A stretch of 15,675 nucleotides of DNA from Vulcanimicrobiia bacterium (GTDB lineage: Bacteria > Vulcanimicrobiota > Vulcanimicrobiia > Vulcanimicrobiales > Vulcanimicrobiaceae), in assembly GCA_025451135.1 (NCBI GenBank), contig JANWKW010000196.1, positions 1-15,675 of the forward strand, in the 5' to 3' direction. How positions within the stretch are numbered: the stretch's first letter is position 1; each line of letters opens with the position of its first letter. The translations under genes and the position numbers were made by a program. Below are positions 1 through 6,327 of this stretch, piece by piece. A model generated the notes under the pieces. That model did not search any database, was not told the DNA's origin, and was given only the letters and a program-made list of their open reading frames with translations.

Positions 1-126
1 ATCAGAATCTCCTGACGGTAAACACCGTGCGGGCCTGCTCTAACTACGGATGGTCTCGCCCCGACGTTGTTACACGTTTGTGGGCGCGCGGGGGGCCTCC
101 CAGCCCCGGGCGCGAACCCTCCCTCC
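1..126 (+). other. Leader region upstream of flbD with a strong GC stem-loop
   Basis: No confident gene lies here. In frame 1 the first codons read I-R-I-S followed by TGA at 13-15, which could be the tail of an upstream gene (flgE often precedes flbD in related clusters), but four residues prove nothing. The clearest structure is a stem-loop at 85-114: CGCGC pairs with GCGCG and GGGGC pairs with GCCCC around a CTCCCA loop, separated by a symmetric GG/GG internal loop. It ends 12 nt before the flbD ATG. There is no T run after it, so it is not a typical intrinsic terminator. I saw no convincing sigma-70 or sigma-28 promoter. Confidence 0.5.
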
Positions 127-315
127 ATGATTGCGCTCATACGTCTTAACGGTCAGCCGCTAATGGTCAATTGCGACCTGATCGAGTCGATCGAGGCGAC
201 CCCGGATACGGTCGTCACCCTGACCTCGGGGAACAAGCTGATCGTCCGCGACTCGATGGACGAGGTCCAAGCCAAGATCGTCGCGTTCAAGCGGAAGATC
301 TACGGCCCCGGCTAG
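127..315 (+). CDS. flbD: FlbD/SwrD family flagellar protein
   Basis: A 62-residue cytoplasmic protein of the FlbD family; the Bacillus relative SwrD (YlzI) increases flagellar power, probably through the stators. What is seen: the start MIALIRLNG, the N-x-DLIE-x-IE segment, TPDTVVTL, a G-x-K-x-x-V turn and a C-terminal helix (DEVQAKIVAFKRKI). These match the family across its whole usual 60-70 residue length. The ATG at 127 is chosen because the family begins at this Met. The frame is open further upstream to a TTG at 67, but that extension is proline/glycine-rich and unlike the family. The start has no Shine-Dalgarno sequence: the upstream bases are CCCTCCCTCC, and a GC hairpin ends 12 nt away. 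motA and motB follow directly, which fits a role in motor torque. Confidence 0.9.
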   Translation: MIALIRLNGQPLMVNCDLIESIEATPDTVVTLTSGNKLIVRDSMDEVQAKIVAFKRKIYGPG

Positions 316-346
316 CGGCCAAGCGGGCCCCCACGAAGCTCCGCTC

Positions 347-373
347 TCAGGTTCCGGCCTACCCGGCCGATAA
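347..373 (+). promoter_or_regulatory. Candidate sigma-28 (FliA-type) promoter upstream of motA
   Basis: GCCGATAA at 366-373 equals the textbook sigma-28 -10 element. Exactly 11 nt upstream, TCAGGTTC at 347-354 matches 5 of 8 positions of the -35 consensus TAAAGTTT. It lies in the 105-bp gap between flbD and motA, and motAB are classic sigma-28 targets in enterobacteria. No fliA gene is visible in the window, so the cognate sigma factor is assumed. A sigma-70 reading (TAAAAT at 371-376) lacks a matching -35. Confidence 0.5.
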
Positions 374-407
374 AATGTAAAGAACCCGCACCTTTCATCC
401 TTAAGAC

Positions 408-411
408 GGAG
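408..411 (+). promoter_or_regulatory. Shine-Dalgarno site that decides the motA TTG start
   Basis: GGAG lies 9 nt before the TTG at 421. With the family-typical N-terminus (MDFATIAGLILG) beginning at that codon, it supports TTG as the real start rather than a later ATG or GTG. Confidence 0.6.
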
Positions 412-420
412 CAGCGTTCG

Positions 421-1257
421 TTGGACTTCGCCACAATCGCCGGCCTGATACTCGGCTTCGGCGCGATCCTGTTGGCCGGCTGGGTCGGCGGCACGGATCC
501 CCACGTGATCTTCGGGCGTTGGGAAGCGCTCGTCCTGATCCTGGGCGGCACCCTCGGTGCGACGCTCCTGTCGTTCCCCGCGCGCACGTTCTTCAAGGGG
601 TTCTTCGGCGGTTTCAAGACGGCGTTCGTCGAGATCGATTTCCACGAGCGCGACGTCATCGCGACCCTGGTGACGTTCGCCGAGAAGGCGCGTCGCGAGG
701 GACTGCTCGCTCTCGAGAACGAGGCGGCCGCGCTGGACGACGATTTCATGCGCAAGGGCATCCAGCTGGTCATCGACGGCCGCGATACCGAGATCATCCG
801 CAAGGTGCTCGAGACCGAGGTCAGCTTCGTCCAGGAACGCGGCAATAAGGCCGAAGCGGTCTTCACGTCGCTGGGCGGCTATTCGCCGACGCTCGGCATC
901 ATCGGCACGGTCCTCGGACTGATCGGTATGCTCAAGGGTCTGGCGAGCGCCTCGACCGGCAACGTGACCGGGACGATCGGGGTCGCGACCGCGCAGGCGT
1001 TCGTGGCGACGTTCTTCGGGATCCTGTTCGCCAATCTGCTGTGGCTGCCGATCGCGACCAAGATCAAGGAGCGGTACGGCCAACTGCTGCTGCTGCGCGA
1101 GATCATGATCGAAGGCATCCTGGCGATCCAGGCCGGCGACAACCCGCGCCTGCTCGAGGAGAAGCTGCTGGCGTTCCTGGATCCGAAGGATCGCGAGAGC
1201 GCCGTGGACGAAGGCGGCGCGGTCTCCGAAGCGGGTCTTTCCGCATCGTCGGCGTGA
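421..1257 (+). CDS. motA: Flagellar motor stator protein MotA
   Basis: A 278-residue inner-membrane stator subunit; with MotB it forms the ion channel that drives the rotor. Hydrophobic segments lie near residues 4-24, 35-52, 155-171 and 189-212, the MotA four-helix pattern, with the large cytoplasmic loop (about 55-150) between helices 2 and 3. The conserved GYSPTLGIIGTVLGLIGML stretch carries the essential proline before helix 3. The length is normal for the family. The start is TTG, supported by GGAG 9 nt upstream and by the typical MDFATIAGL opening. The C-terminal 25 residues are acidic and Ala/Ser-rich, without recognised function. motB starts 10 nt after the stop, so the two are almost certainly cotranscribed. 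A sigma-28-like promoter lies 48-74 nt upstream. Confidence 0.97.
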   Translation: MDFATIAGLILGFGAILLAGWVGGTDPHVIFGRWEALVLILGGTLGATLLSFPARTFFKGFFGGFKTAFVEIDFHERDVIATLVTFAEKARREGLLALENEAAALDDDFMRKGIQLVIDGRDTEIIRKVLETEVSFVQERGNKAEAVFTSLGGYSPTLGIIGTVLGLIGMLKGLASASTGNVTGTIGVATAQAFVATFFGILFANLLWLPIATKIKERYGQLLLLREIMIEGILAIQAGDNPRLLEEKLLAFLDPKDRESAVDEGGAVSEAGLSASSA

Positions 1258-1267
1258 GGCGCTGCGG

Positions 1268-2035
1268 GTGCCCCAGCAGCTCAAGACGGCCGCGCGCGCG
1301 GCGGAGTCGCGATTCCGGCGGCGCCAGGACGAACAGAAGGTCGAGACGGCCGGCATGATGCGCTGGCTGTTGACGTACGCGGACGACATCACGCTCATGC
1401 TCGCGCTGTTCATCATCCTGTTCTCGATGTCGACCATCAGCGCGGCCAAGATCCAGCGCTTCGCGCGCCAAGTGACCGCCGGCTTCGACAACACCTGGTC
1501 GGTGAACCAGCCGCCCAGCGGCGGCACCGAAGGTCAGAACATGCTCGACTCGAGCTCGACCGTCCCGGCCGTCGAGAAGGAACTGCAGCAGTACGTCGCC
1601 AGGAACCATCTGCAGAACCAGGTACAGGTGCACCTCGACCGCCGCGGACTGGTCATCACGCTGCTCTCGGACAAGTCGTACTACGACAGCGGGAGCGCCG
1701 AACTGCGTCCGCAGACGATGCGGATCCTCGACGAGATCGCGACCTTCTTGCGCCGCAACGACAATCTGATCCGGGTCGAAGGCAACACCGACGACGTCCC
1801 GATCGCGACGGCCGCCTTCCCGACCAACTGGGAGCTGTCGACGGCGCGCGCCGTCAACGTCGTGCGCTACCTGCACGAGCACGACGCGATCTCGCCGACC
1901 CGCCTCTCGGCGGCAGGCTATGGAGAGTTCCACCCACGGACGACGAACGCGACGGGCGACTCGCGTCAGCAGAACCGGCGCGTCGACGTCGTGCTGCTCA
2001 ACGCCAGCATCTCGGCCGCCGAAAAAGGGACCTGA
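1268..2035 (+). CDS. motB: Flagellar motor stator protein MotB
   Basis: A 255-residue stator subunit that anchors the MotA/MotB complex to peptidoglycan. After a basic N-terminal tail there is one membrane helix at about residues 34-54 (TYADDITLMLALFIILFS). Asp39 in the YAD motif is the expected ion-binding residue. A periplasmic linker follows, then an OmpA-like peptidoglycan-binding domain at about 140-250, with EGNTDDVPI, NWELSTARAVNVVRYL and the RLSAAGYGE turn; the canonical G-H-T-D is here G-N-T-D. It starts at GTG 10 nt after motA. I read it as MotB-like rather than sodium-type PomB because the helix resembles proton-type MotB proteins, but ion choice cannot be settled from sequence alone. 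No fliL follows; fliM begins 9 nt after the stop. Confidence 0.96.
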   Translation: MPQQLKTAARAAESRFRRRQDEQKVETAGMMRWLLTYADDITLMLALFIILFSMSTISAAKIQRFARQVTAGFDNTWSVNQPPSGGTEGQNMLDSSSTVPAVEKELQQYVARNHLQNQVQVHLDRRGLVITLLSDKSYYDSGSAELRPQTMRILDEIATFLRRNDNLIRVEGNTDDVPIATAAFPTNWELSTARAVNVVRYLHEHDAISPTRLSAAGYGEFHPRTTNATGDSRQQNRRVDVVLLNASISAAEKGT

Positions 2036-2044
2036 AAAGCCGTC

Positions 2045-3034
2045 ATGTCAAGCCTCTCGCAAGAAGAGATCGACGCCCTCATCAACTCGCTCTCGGGGCC
2101 GGCGGCGCCGGTCAAAGAGGTCGAGACCAAACGCATCAAGTCGTTCGATTTCCGCTTCAACAAACGTCTGGACAAGTTCTCGAACAACCAGCTGCAGACG
2201 CTGCGCACGCTGCACGAGAACTTCACCCGCCTGCTCAACAACTCGCTTTCGGTCTACCTGCGGACGCGCGTCGAGGCCTCGATCGTCTCGATCGAGCAGA
2301 TCTCGTACGGCGACTTCATCGCGTCGATCGGCATCCCGTCGATCCTGGCGATCTATTCGATGGACCCGCTCCCCGGCAGCGGCGTCGTCCAGGTCGACCT
2401 GAACCTGGTCTTCTCCATCATCGACCGGCTGCTCGGCGGTCCGGGCTGGTTCCCGAACAAGCTGCGCGACCTGACCGACATCGAGCGCACGCTGATGCAG
2501 CGCTTCATGGCGCGCATGCTCAACTCGTACCGCGAGTCATGGAACTACCTGCTGACGCTCTCGCTCAAGATCGAGGCGCTCGATTCGAACCCGCAGTTCA
2601 TCCCGCGCATCATCCCGCTCGACCAGATCGTGGCCTACGTCTCGATGGAGCTGAAGGTCGGCGACATGGCGGGCGTGATGAACTTCTGCCTGCCGTACCT
2701 GGTGCTGCAGTCGGTCGGCTCGCAGCTGACCGACTTCCAATGGTCGCCGACCGTCGTGGCCGGACGCGGCATGACCGAGGAAGATCTGGCGCAGCTGACC
2801 CGCAACGTCGAGCGGGCCGGGGTGGACCTCCAGGTCGAGCTCGGCAAGACCCACGTCTCCCTGCGCGACCTGGTCGCGCTCAAGCCGGGCGACGTGCTGG
2901 TCTTCGACAAGCCGACCAGCGAGCCGCTGGTGGCGAAGATCAACGACAAAGAGAAGTTCCGCGTCTATCCGGGCATGCATCGCGACAAACTCGCGGTCCA
3001 GGTCTCGAAGATCGTCCGGAACGAGGACGACTGA
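2045..3034 (+). CDS. fliM: Flagellar motor switch protein FliM
   Basis: A 329-residue rotor C-ring protein that receives CheY-P and changes rotation direction. The N-terminus has the CheY-P docking motif LSQEEIDALIN (residues 4-14). A middle CheC-like domain covers about 40-225 and contains the typical LLGGPGW turn. The C-terminal SpoA domain (about 250-325) includes VELGKTHVSLRDLVALKPGDVLVFDKP and pairs with the SpoA domain of FliY. The length is typical. It starts at ATG 9 nt after motB and precedes fliY by 14 nt. The intact docking motif matters here because the downstream FliY lacks one, so FliM is probably the only direct CheY-P receiver at the switch. Confidence 0.97.
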   Translation: MSSLSQEEIDALINSLSGPAAPVKEVETKRIKSFDFRFNKRLDKFSNNQLQTLRTLHENFTRLLNNSLSVYLRTRVEASIVSIEQISYGDFIASIGIPSILAIYSMDPLPGSGVVQVDLNLVFSIIDRLLGGPGWFPNKLRDLTDIERTLMQRFMARMLNSYRESWNYLLTLSLKIEALDSNPQFIPRIIPLDQIVAYVSMELKVGDMAGVMNFCLPYLVLQSVGSQLTDFQWSPTVVAGRGMTEEDLAQLTRNVERAGVDLQVELGKTHVSLRDLVALKPGDVLVFDKPTSEPLVAKINDKEKFRVYPGMHRDKLAVQVSKIVRNEDD

Positions 3035-3048
3035 GGTAGGATACGAGT

Positions 3049-4002
3049 ATGCCCGATATGCAAGACCTGGCCGATTCGATGCTGGCCGCCGCCGCGACCG
3101 TGCTCGGCCGGCTGGTCGAACAGCCCGCCGCCGCGACCGCGGCGACGCGCAACGACCATGAAGGCTCGATCCGGACCGACGGGGCCGAACTCGTCGCGGT
3201 GGCCGAGATCCCCGCGCTCTCGGCCCAGGTGGTGGTGCGTTTCGCGAACCGCGATATGCAGCAGATCGTCGGGCTGATGCTCGGCGGGACCGACGACGGC
3301 TCCGAGATGGGCGCCATGCAGCTCTCGATCGCCTCCGAGACCGCCTCGCAGATCGCGGCCGCCATGTGCGAACGTCTGGCCACCGAGGTCGGCGCGTCGT
3401 CGGAGGGAATCGTGGCCGAACTCAAGTCCGACGCGACCGCGCTGCCGCCCCCGCCGTTCGAGTCGTACGAGGGCACGATCCAGCTCGGACCGGATCTCAC
3501 CCCGACCCTCTGCGTCGACTTCGCCGCCATCACCCTCTCGCGGCTCGGTCTCGCCGTCCCCGAGGCGGCGCCCGCCCCCGCATCCGCATCCGCAGCCGCC
3601 CCCGCCGCTAAGGCGCCTAAAAGCACGGCTGACGAGGCTGTCACCCCGAGCGTAGCGCCGGAGGCGCGGAGTCGAGGGACCGAACCGGTCTCGGCCAGCG
3701 CCCAGAGCGTCGCGTTCTCGCAGCTCGCGCCGACCCCGGTCCGCACGGCGGAGCCCGGTCAGGCCAACCTGGACCTGGTCCACGACGTCCCGCTGCTGAT
3801 CAGCGCGGTGCTCGGGCGGACGGCCATGCCGCTGCGCGAAGTGGTCTCGCTCCAGGCCGGCAGCGTCTTCGAGCTCGACAAGGCCGCCGCCGAGCCGATC
3901 GACCTGTTCGTCAACAACATCTTGATCGCGCGCGGCGAGGTCGTCGTGGTCGACGACAAGTACGCGGTCAAGATCAGCGAGCTCAACCCGCCGGTCGGAT
4001 AG
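3049..4002 (+). CDS. fliY: Flagellar motor switch protein FliY/FliN with degenerate CheC-like domain
   Basis: A 317-residue rotor protein. The C-terminal SpoA domain (about 240-317: VPLLISAVLGRTAMPLREV, then GSVFELDK, NNILIARGEVVVVDDKYAVKI) is classical FliN. Residues 1-175 resemble the CheC-like region of FliY, but the phosphatase signature (D/S-x3-E-x2-N) is broken: S93 and E97 are present and the Asn position is S100. The N-terminal equivalent (D6-x3-S10-x2-A13) is more degraded. There is no EIDALLN-type docking motif as in Bacillus FliY. The two halves are joined by an Ala/Pro-rich linker (about 174-240), of which residues 198-211 are encoded by a palindromic repeat-like sequence read in frame. 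ATG 3049 is preceded by GAGGTAGGA. The likely role is structural C-ring subunit rather than CheY-P phosphatase; CheC downstream probably supplies that activity. Confidence 0.9.
   Translation: MPDMQDLADSMLAAAATVLGRLVEQPAAATAATRNDHEGSIRTDGAELVAVAEIPALSAQVVVRFANRDMQQIVGLMLGGTDDGSEMGAMQLSIASETASQIAAAMCERLATEVGASSEGIVAELKSDATALPPPPFESYEGTIQLGPDLTPTLCVDFAAITLSRLGLAVPEAAPAPASASAAAPAAKAPKSTADEAVTPSVAPEARSRGTEPVSASAQSVAFSQLAPTPVRTAEPGQANLDLVHDVPLLISAVLGRTAMPLREVVSLQAGSVFELDKAAAEPIDLFVNNILIARGEVVVVDDKYAVKISELNPPVG
3640..3680 (+). repeat. REP-like imperfect palindrome inside the fliY linker
   Basis: A 41-nt element bounded by GTC and GAC. An inner perfect hairpin, GCGCC-GGA-GGCGC, is flanked by outer arms CCCCGAG and GTCGAGGG, which pair with a one-base bulge. 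It resembles short palindromic elements of the CACCCCGAGCG...GTCGAGGG kind that I recall dispersed between genes in several high-GC bacteria. Here it is translated in frame as V198 to T211 of FliY, within a low-complexity linker. I see only one copy in this window, so its repeated nature is inferred. Confidence 0.5.
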
Positions 4003-4010
4003 CCGAAGCG

Positions 4011-4367
4011 GTGACGGCGGGCTTCTGGGCTCAGTACCTGTTCGCGCTCGGAGTCGTCGCGCTGATGCTCTTCGGCCTGTACGCGGTCGTGCGCGGCCTG
4101 ACGCGCGGGCGGCTGTTGGCCGCCAACGACAAGCGTCTGGTCGGGGTGGTCGACACCGCGATCGTTTCGCAGAACACCAGCATCCACGTGGTCAAGGCCG
4201 GCTCGAAGTATTTGCTGGTCGGCGGCGGCAGCGGGCACTTGAACGCCCTCGGCGAGCTGTCGGCCGACGAGGTCGAAGCGTGGCTCGCCGACCAGCGCCG
4301 CGCGCACGACGAGCAGATGCGTTCGATGAGCGGATTGCTCGGCCGCCTGCGCGGGAAGAAGACGTGA
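4011..4367 (+). CDS. fliO: Flagellar biosynthesis protein FliO
   Basis: A 118-residue small membrane protein that helps assemble the FliP ring of the export gate. One N-terminal membrane helix (about residues 8-28, YLFALGVVALMLFGLYAVVRG) is followed by a compact cytoplasmic domain with the FliO-type pattern: RLVGVVDTAIVSQNTSIHVVKAGSKYLLVGG broken across residues 44-73. A basic, helical tail ends in RGKKT. The length fits the family, which is short and poorly conserved. The start is GTG 8 nt after fliY; no ATG would preserve the membrane helix. The stop overlaps the fliP start by 4 bp (GTGA), and position immediately before fliP strongly supports the name. Confidence 0.9.
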   Translation: MTAGFWAQYLFALGVVALMLFGLYAVVRGLTRGRLLAANDKRLVGVVDTAIVSQNTSIHVVKAGSKYLLVGGGSGHLNALGELSADEVEAWLADQRRAHDEQMRSMSGLLGRLRGKKT

Positions 4368-5194
4368 CCGTCATCCGCGACGTCGCCGCCCAGACCTGGC
4401 GCCTGTACAAGTGGTTCTTCGTCGGCTTCGGCCTGGCGGCGTTCTTCCTCTGGCTGCTGCCGGCCATCGCGGCGGCCGCGACGGCGCCGGTCGCTCCCAC
4501 CGCGCCCACCGTGAGCATCCCGTCGGTCAGCATCGGCGTCGGCGGCGCGAAGAACCCGAAGGACGTCGTCGGAGCGCTCCAGATCCTGCTGCTGCTCACG
4601 GTGCTCTCGCTCGCGCCGACGCTGCTGGTGCTGCTGACGTCGTTCACCCGCATCATCGTCGTGCTCTCGTTCGTACGGACCGCACTCGGCACCGCGCAGG
4701 TCCCGCCGAACCAGGTGCTGGTCGGGCTCGCGCTGCTGCTGACGTTCTTCGTGATGAATCCGGTCATCCGCGACGTCAACGCGAACGCGCTCCAGCCGTA
4801 CGAGAAGCATCAGATCACGCAGGCGGTCGCCCTGGACCGCGCGGCCAAACCGCTGCGCGCGTTCATGTTCCGGCAGACGCGCGAGAAGGATCTGCAGCTG
4901 TTCTACACGATCTCGAAAGAGCCGCGTCCGACCGCCCAGAACGACGTGCCGACGTACATCCTGATCCCGGCCTTCGTGCTCTCCGAGCTCAAGACGGCCT
5001 TCGAGATCGGCTTCGCCATCTACGTGCCGTTCATCGTAATCGACATGGTGGTCGCGTCGATCCTGCTCTCGATGGGCATGATGATGATCCCGCCCGTGCT
5101 GATCTCGCTGCCGTTCAAGATCCTGATCTTCTTGCTGGTCGACGGATGGAACCTGACCGTCGCCGCCCTCTTCCAGAGCTTCCACACGACATGA
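4364..5194 (+). CDS. fliP: Flagellar export gate protein FliP
   Basis: A 276-residue polytopic protein of the type III export gate; five FliP subunits with four FliQ and one FliR form the core pore. An N-terminal signal-like segment (about residues 14-38, ending in AIAAAATA) is followed by a short periplasmic Pro/Val-rich stretch. Membrane helices then start at LLLLTVLSLAPTLLVLLTSFTRIIVVLSFVR broken over residues 70-100. The family signature PAFVLSELKTAFEIGF is present, followed by MGMMMIPP and the terminal DGWNL. I chose GTG 4364, which overlaps the fliO stop by 4 bp and places the signal segment at the N-terminus. An upstream in-frame start would add an arginine-rich stretch encoded inside fliO. 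It is about 25 residues longer than common FliP, all in the N-terminal part. Confidence 0.96.
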   Translation: MTVIRDVAAQTWRLYKWFFVGFGLAAFFLWLLPAIAAAATAPVAPTAPTVSIPSVSIGVGGAKNPKDVVGALQILLLLTVLSLAPTLLVLLTSFTRIIVVLSFVRTALGTAQVPPNQVLVGLALLLTFFVMNPVIRDVNANALQPYEKHQITQAVALDRAAKPLRAFMFRQTREKDLQLFYTISKEPRPTAQNDVPTYILIPAFVLSELKTAFEIGFAIYVPFIVIDMVVASILLSMGMMMIPPVLISLPFKILIFLLVDGWNLTVAALFQSFHTT

Positions 5195-5460
5195 GTTTCG
5201 GCGACGTCATCGGTCTCGGACGCGACGCGATCTTCGTGACCCTGGTGGTCGCGGCGCCGGTCCTGCTGCTGAGCATGGTGGTCGGACTGGTGATCTCCAT
5301 CTTCCAGGCGGTCACCCAGATCCAGGAACCGACGCTCACGTTCATCCCGAAGATCCTGGTCTCGGCCGCCGCCATCCTGTTCTTCGGACCGTTCATGCTC
5401 GCGATGCTGACCGACTTCACCACGAGGGTCTTCAACAGTCTCCCCGCCCTGGTGCGCTAG
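5191..5460 (+). CDS. fliQ: Flagellar export gate protein FliQ
   Basis: An 89-residue protein with two membrane helices (about 16-38 and 52-74), the standard FliQ hairpin that packs around FliP/FliR in the export gate. The conserved ISIFQAVTQIQEPTLTFIPK loop (about residues 35-54) identifies the family with confidence. ATG 5191 overlaps the fliP stop by 4 bp (ATGA). fliR follows 17 nt after the stop. Length and hydrophobic pattern are normal. Confidence 0.97.
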   Translation: MSFGDVIGLGRDAIFVTLVVAAPVLLLSMVVGLVISIFQAVTQIQEPTLTFIPKILVSAAAILFFGPFMLAMLTDFTTRVFNSLPALVR

Positions 5461-5477
5461 GGCGCGCGCGAGGACCG

Positions 5478-6257
5478 ATGATCGACCTCTTCGGTCTGAC
5501 GCCGGCGCACGTCGAGACATTCCTCTTGGTCTGGGTGCGCGTGAGCGTGATGCTCTTCGTCTTCCCGATCTTCTCGGCGCCCCAGATCCCCCAGCTGGCG
5601 CGCGTCGGCTTCGGCCTGCTGGTCTCGTTCGCGATCTTCCACTCCGTCCCGCTGATGGCGCCGTCGCACGACGTGATCTCGCTCGCGGCGGCGGTCCTCA
5701 GCCAGGTCGTCCTCGGGCTGATCGTCGGTTTCGTCGCCTCGCTGGTCTTCGTCGGTATCCAGTTCGCGGGAGAGATGATCGACCTGCAGATCGGCTTCGC
5801 GGTCGCCAACGTGATCAGCCCGCAGACGCAGCAGCAGATCACCATCATCGGCGAGCTGGAACTGACCCTCGCGACCCTGCTCTTCCTGGTGACCGACTCC
5901 CACCTGCTGCTGCTCCAAGGCATCGCCGGCTCGTTCCATCTGGTCACGCTGCCGTACATCGCGCTCGACCCGAGCGTCGCGGGGAACGTGATGATCTTCT
6001 TCTCGTCGGCGCTCACGCTGGTCTTCAAGATCGCCGCCCCGGCGGCGGTCTCGCTGTTCCTGGTGAACGTCGCGCTCGCGTTCATGGCGCGGGTCGCCCC
6101 GCAGATGAACGTGTTCGTGGTCGGCCTTCCGCTGCAGATCAGCGTGGGCATGCTGATGCTCGCGTTCTCGCTGCCGCTGCTGGCCACCGTGGGGCCGGGG
6201 CTGTTCTCGCAGATCGCCCACGACATGGACACCGTCATGCGCGGCCTGAAAGCCTAG
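5478..6257 (+). CDS. fliR: Flagellar export gate protein FliR
   Basis: A 259-residue polytopic membrane protein, single-copy component of the FliPQR export-gate core. Several hydrophobic helices run through the sequence: about 12-35 (LLVWVRVSVMLFVFPIFSAP), 40-60, 70-95, 130-150, 175-205 and 213-240. The N-terminal FPIFSAPQIP turn, the Q-x-AGEMIDLQIGF segment (about 95-107) and the SLPLL end are FliR-typical. ATG 5478 has GAGGA about 6 nt upstream. It is the last gene of the first export block: a hairpin follows 15 nt after the stop, and the next gene is on the other strand. Confidence 0.96.
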   Translation: MIDLFGLTPAHVETFLLVWVRVSVMLFVFPIFSAPQIPQLARVGFGLLVSFAIFHSVPLMAPSHDVISLAAAVLSQVVLGLIVGFVASLVFVGIQFAGEMIDLQIGFAVANVISPQTQQQITIIGELELTLATLLFLVTDSHLLLLQGIAGSFHLVTLPYIALDPSVAGNVMIFFSSALTLVFKIAAPAAVSLFLVNVALAFMARVAPQMNVFVVGLPLQISVGMLMLAFSLPLLATVGPGLFSQIAHDMDTVMRGLKA

Positions 6258-6272
6258 CCGCTCGAGGAAAGA

Positions 6273-6300
6273 AGAAGCCGGCGCGAACGCACCGGCTTCT
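6273..6300. terminator. Bidirectional terminator hairpin between fliR and the minus-strand lipoprotein gene
   Basis: AGAAGCCGG (6273-6281) and CCGGCTTCT (6292-6300) form a perfect 9-bp stem around a 10-nt loop. On the minus strand the stem is followed by TCTTTCCT, a T-rich stretch suiting the convergent gene ending at 6328. On the plus strand the following bases are not T-rich, so termination after fliR may be less efficient. Confidence 0.75.
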
Positions 6301-6327
6301 CCGACCTTGGCCCGCGCCGCGCGAGGG

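Noticed and set aside
1..15. Tail of an upstream gene ending at TGA 13-15
   Set aside because: Only four residues (IRIS) are visible; plausible as a flagellar hook gene end but impossible to support.
67..126. Upstream extension of flbD from the TTG at 67
   Set aside because: The extra 20 residues are Gly/Pro/Ala-rich, cover the hairpin and are absent from the family, which begins at MI.
160..1527. Minus-strand open frame opposite flbD, motA and the start of motB
   Set aside because: Basic/acidic low-complexity translation with no family features; MotA and MotB are certain on the other strand.
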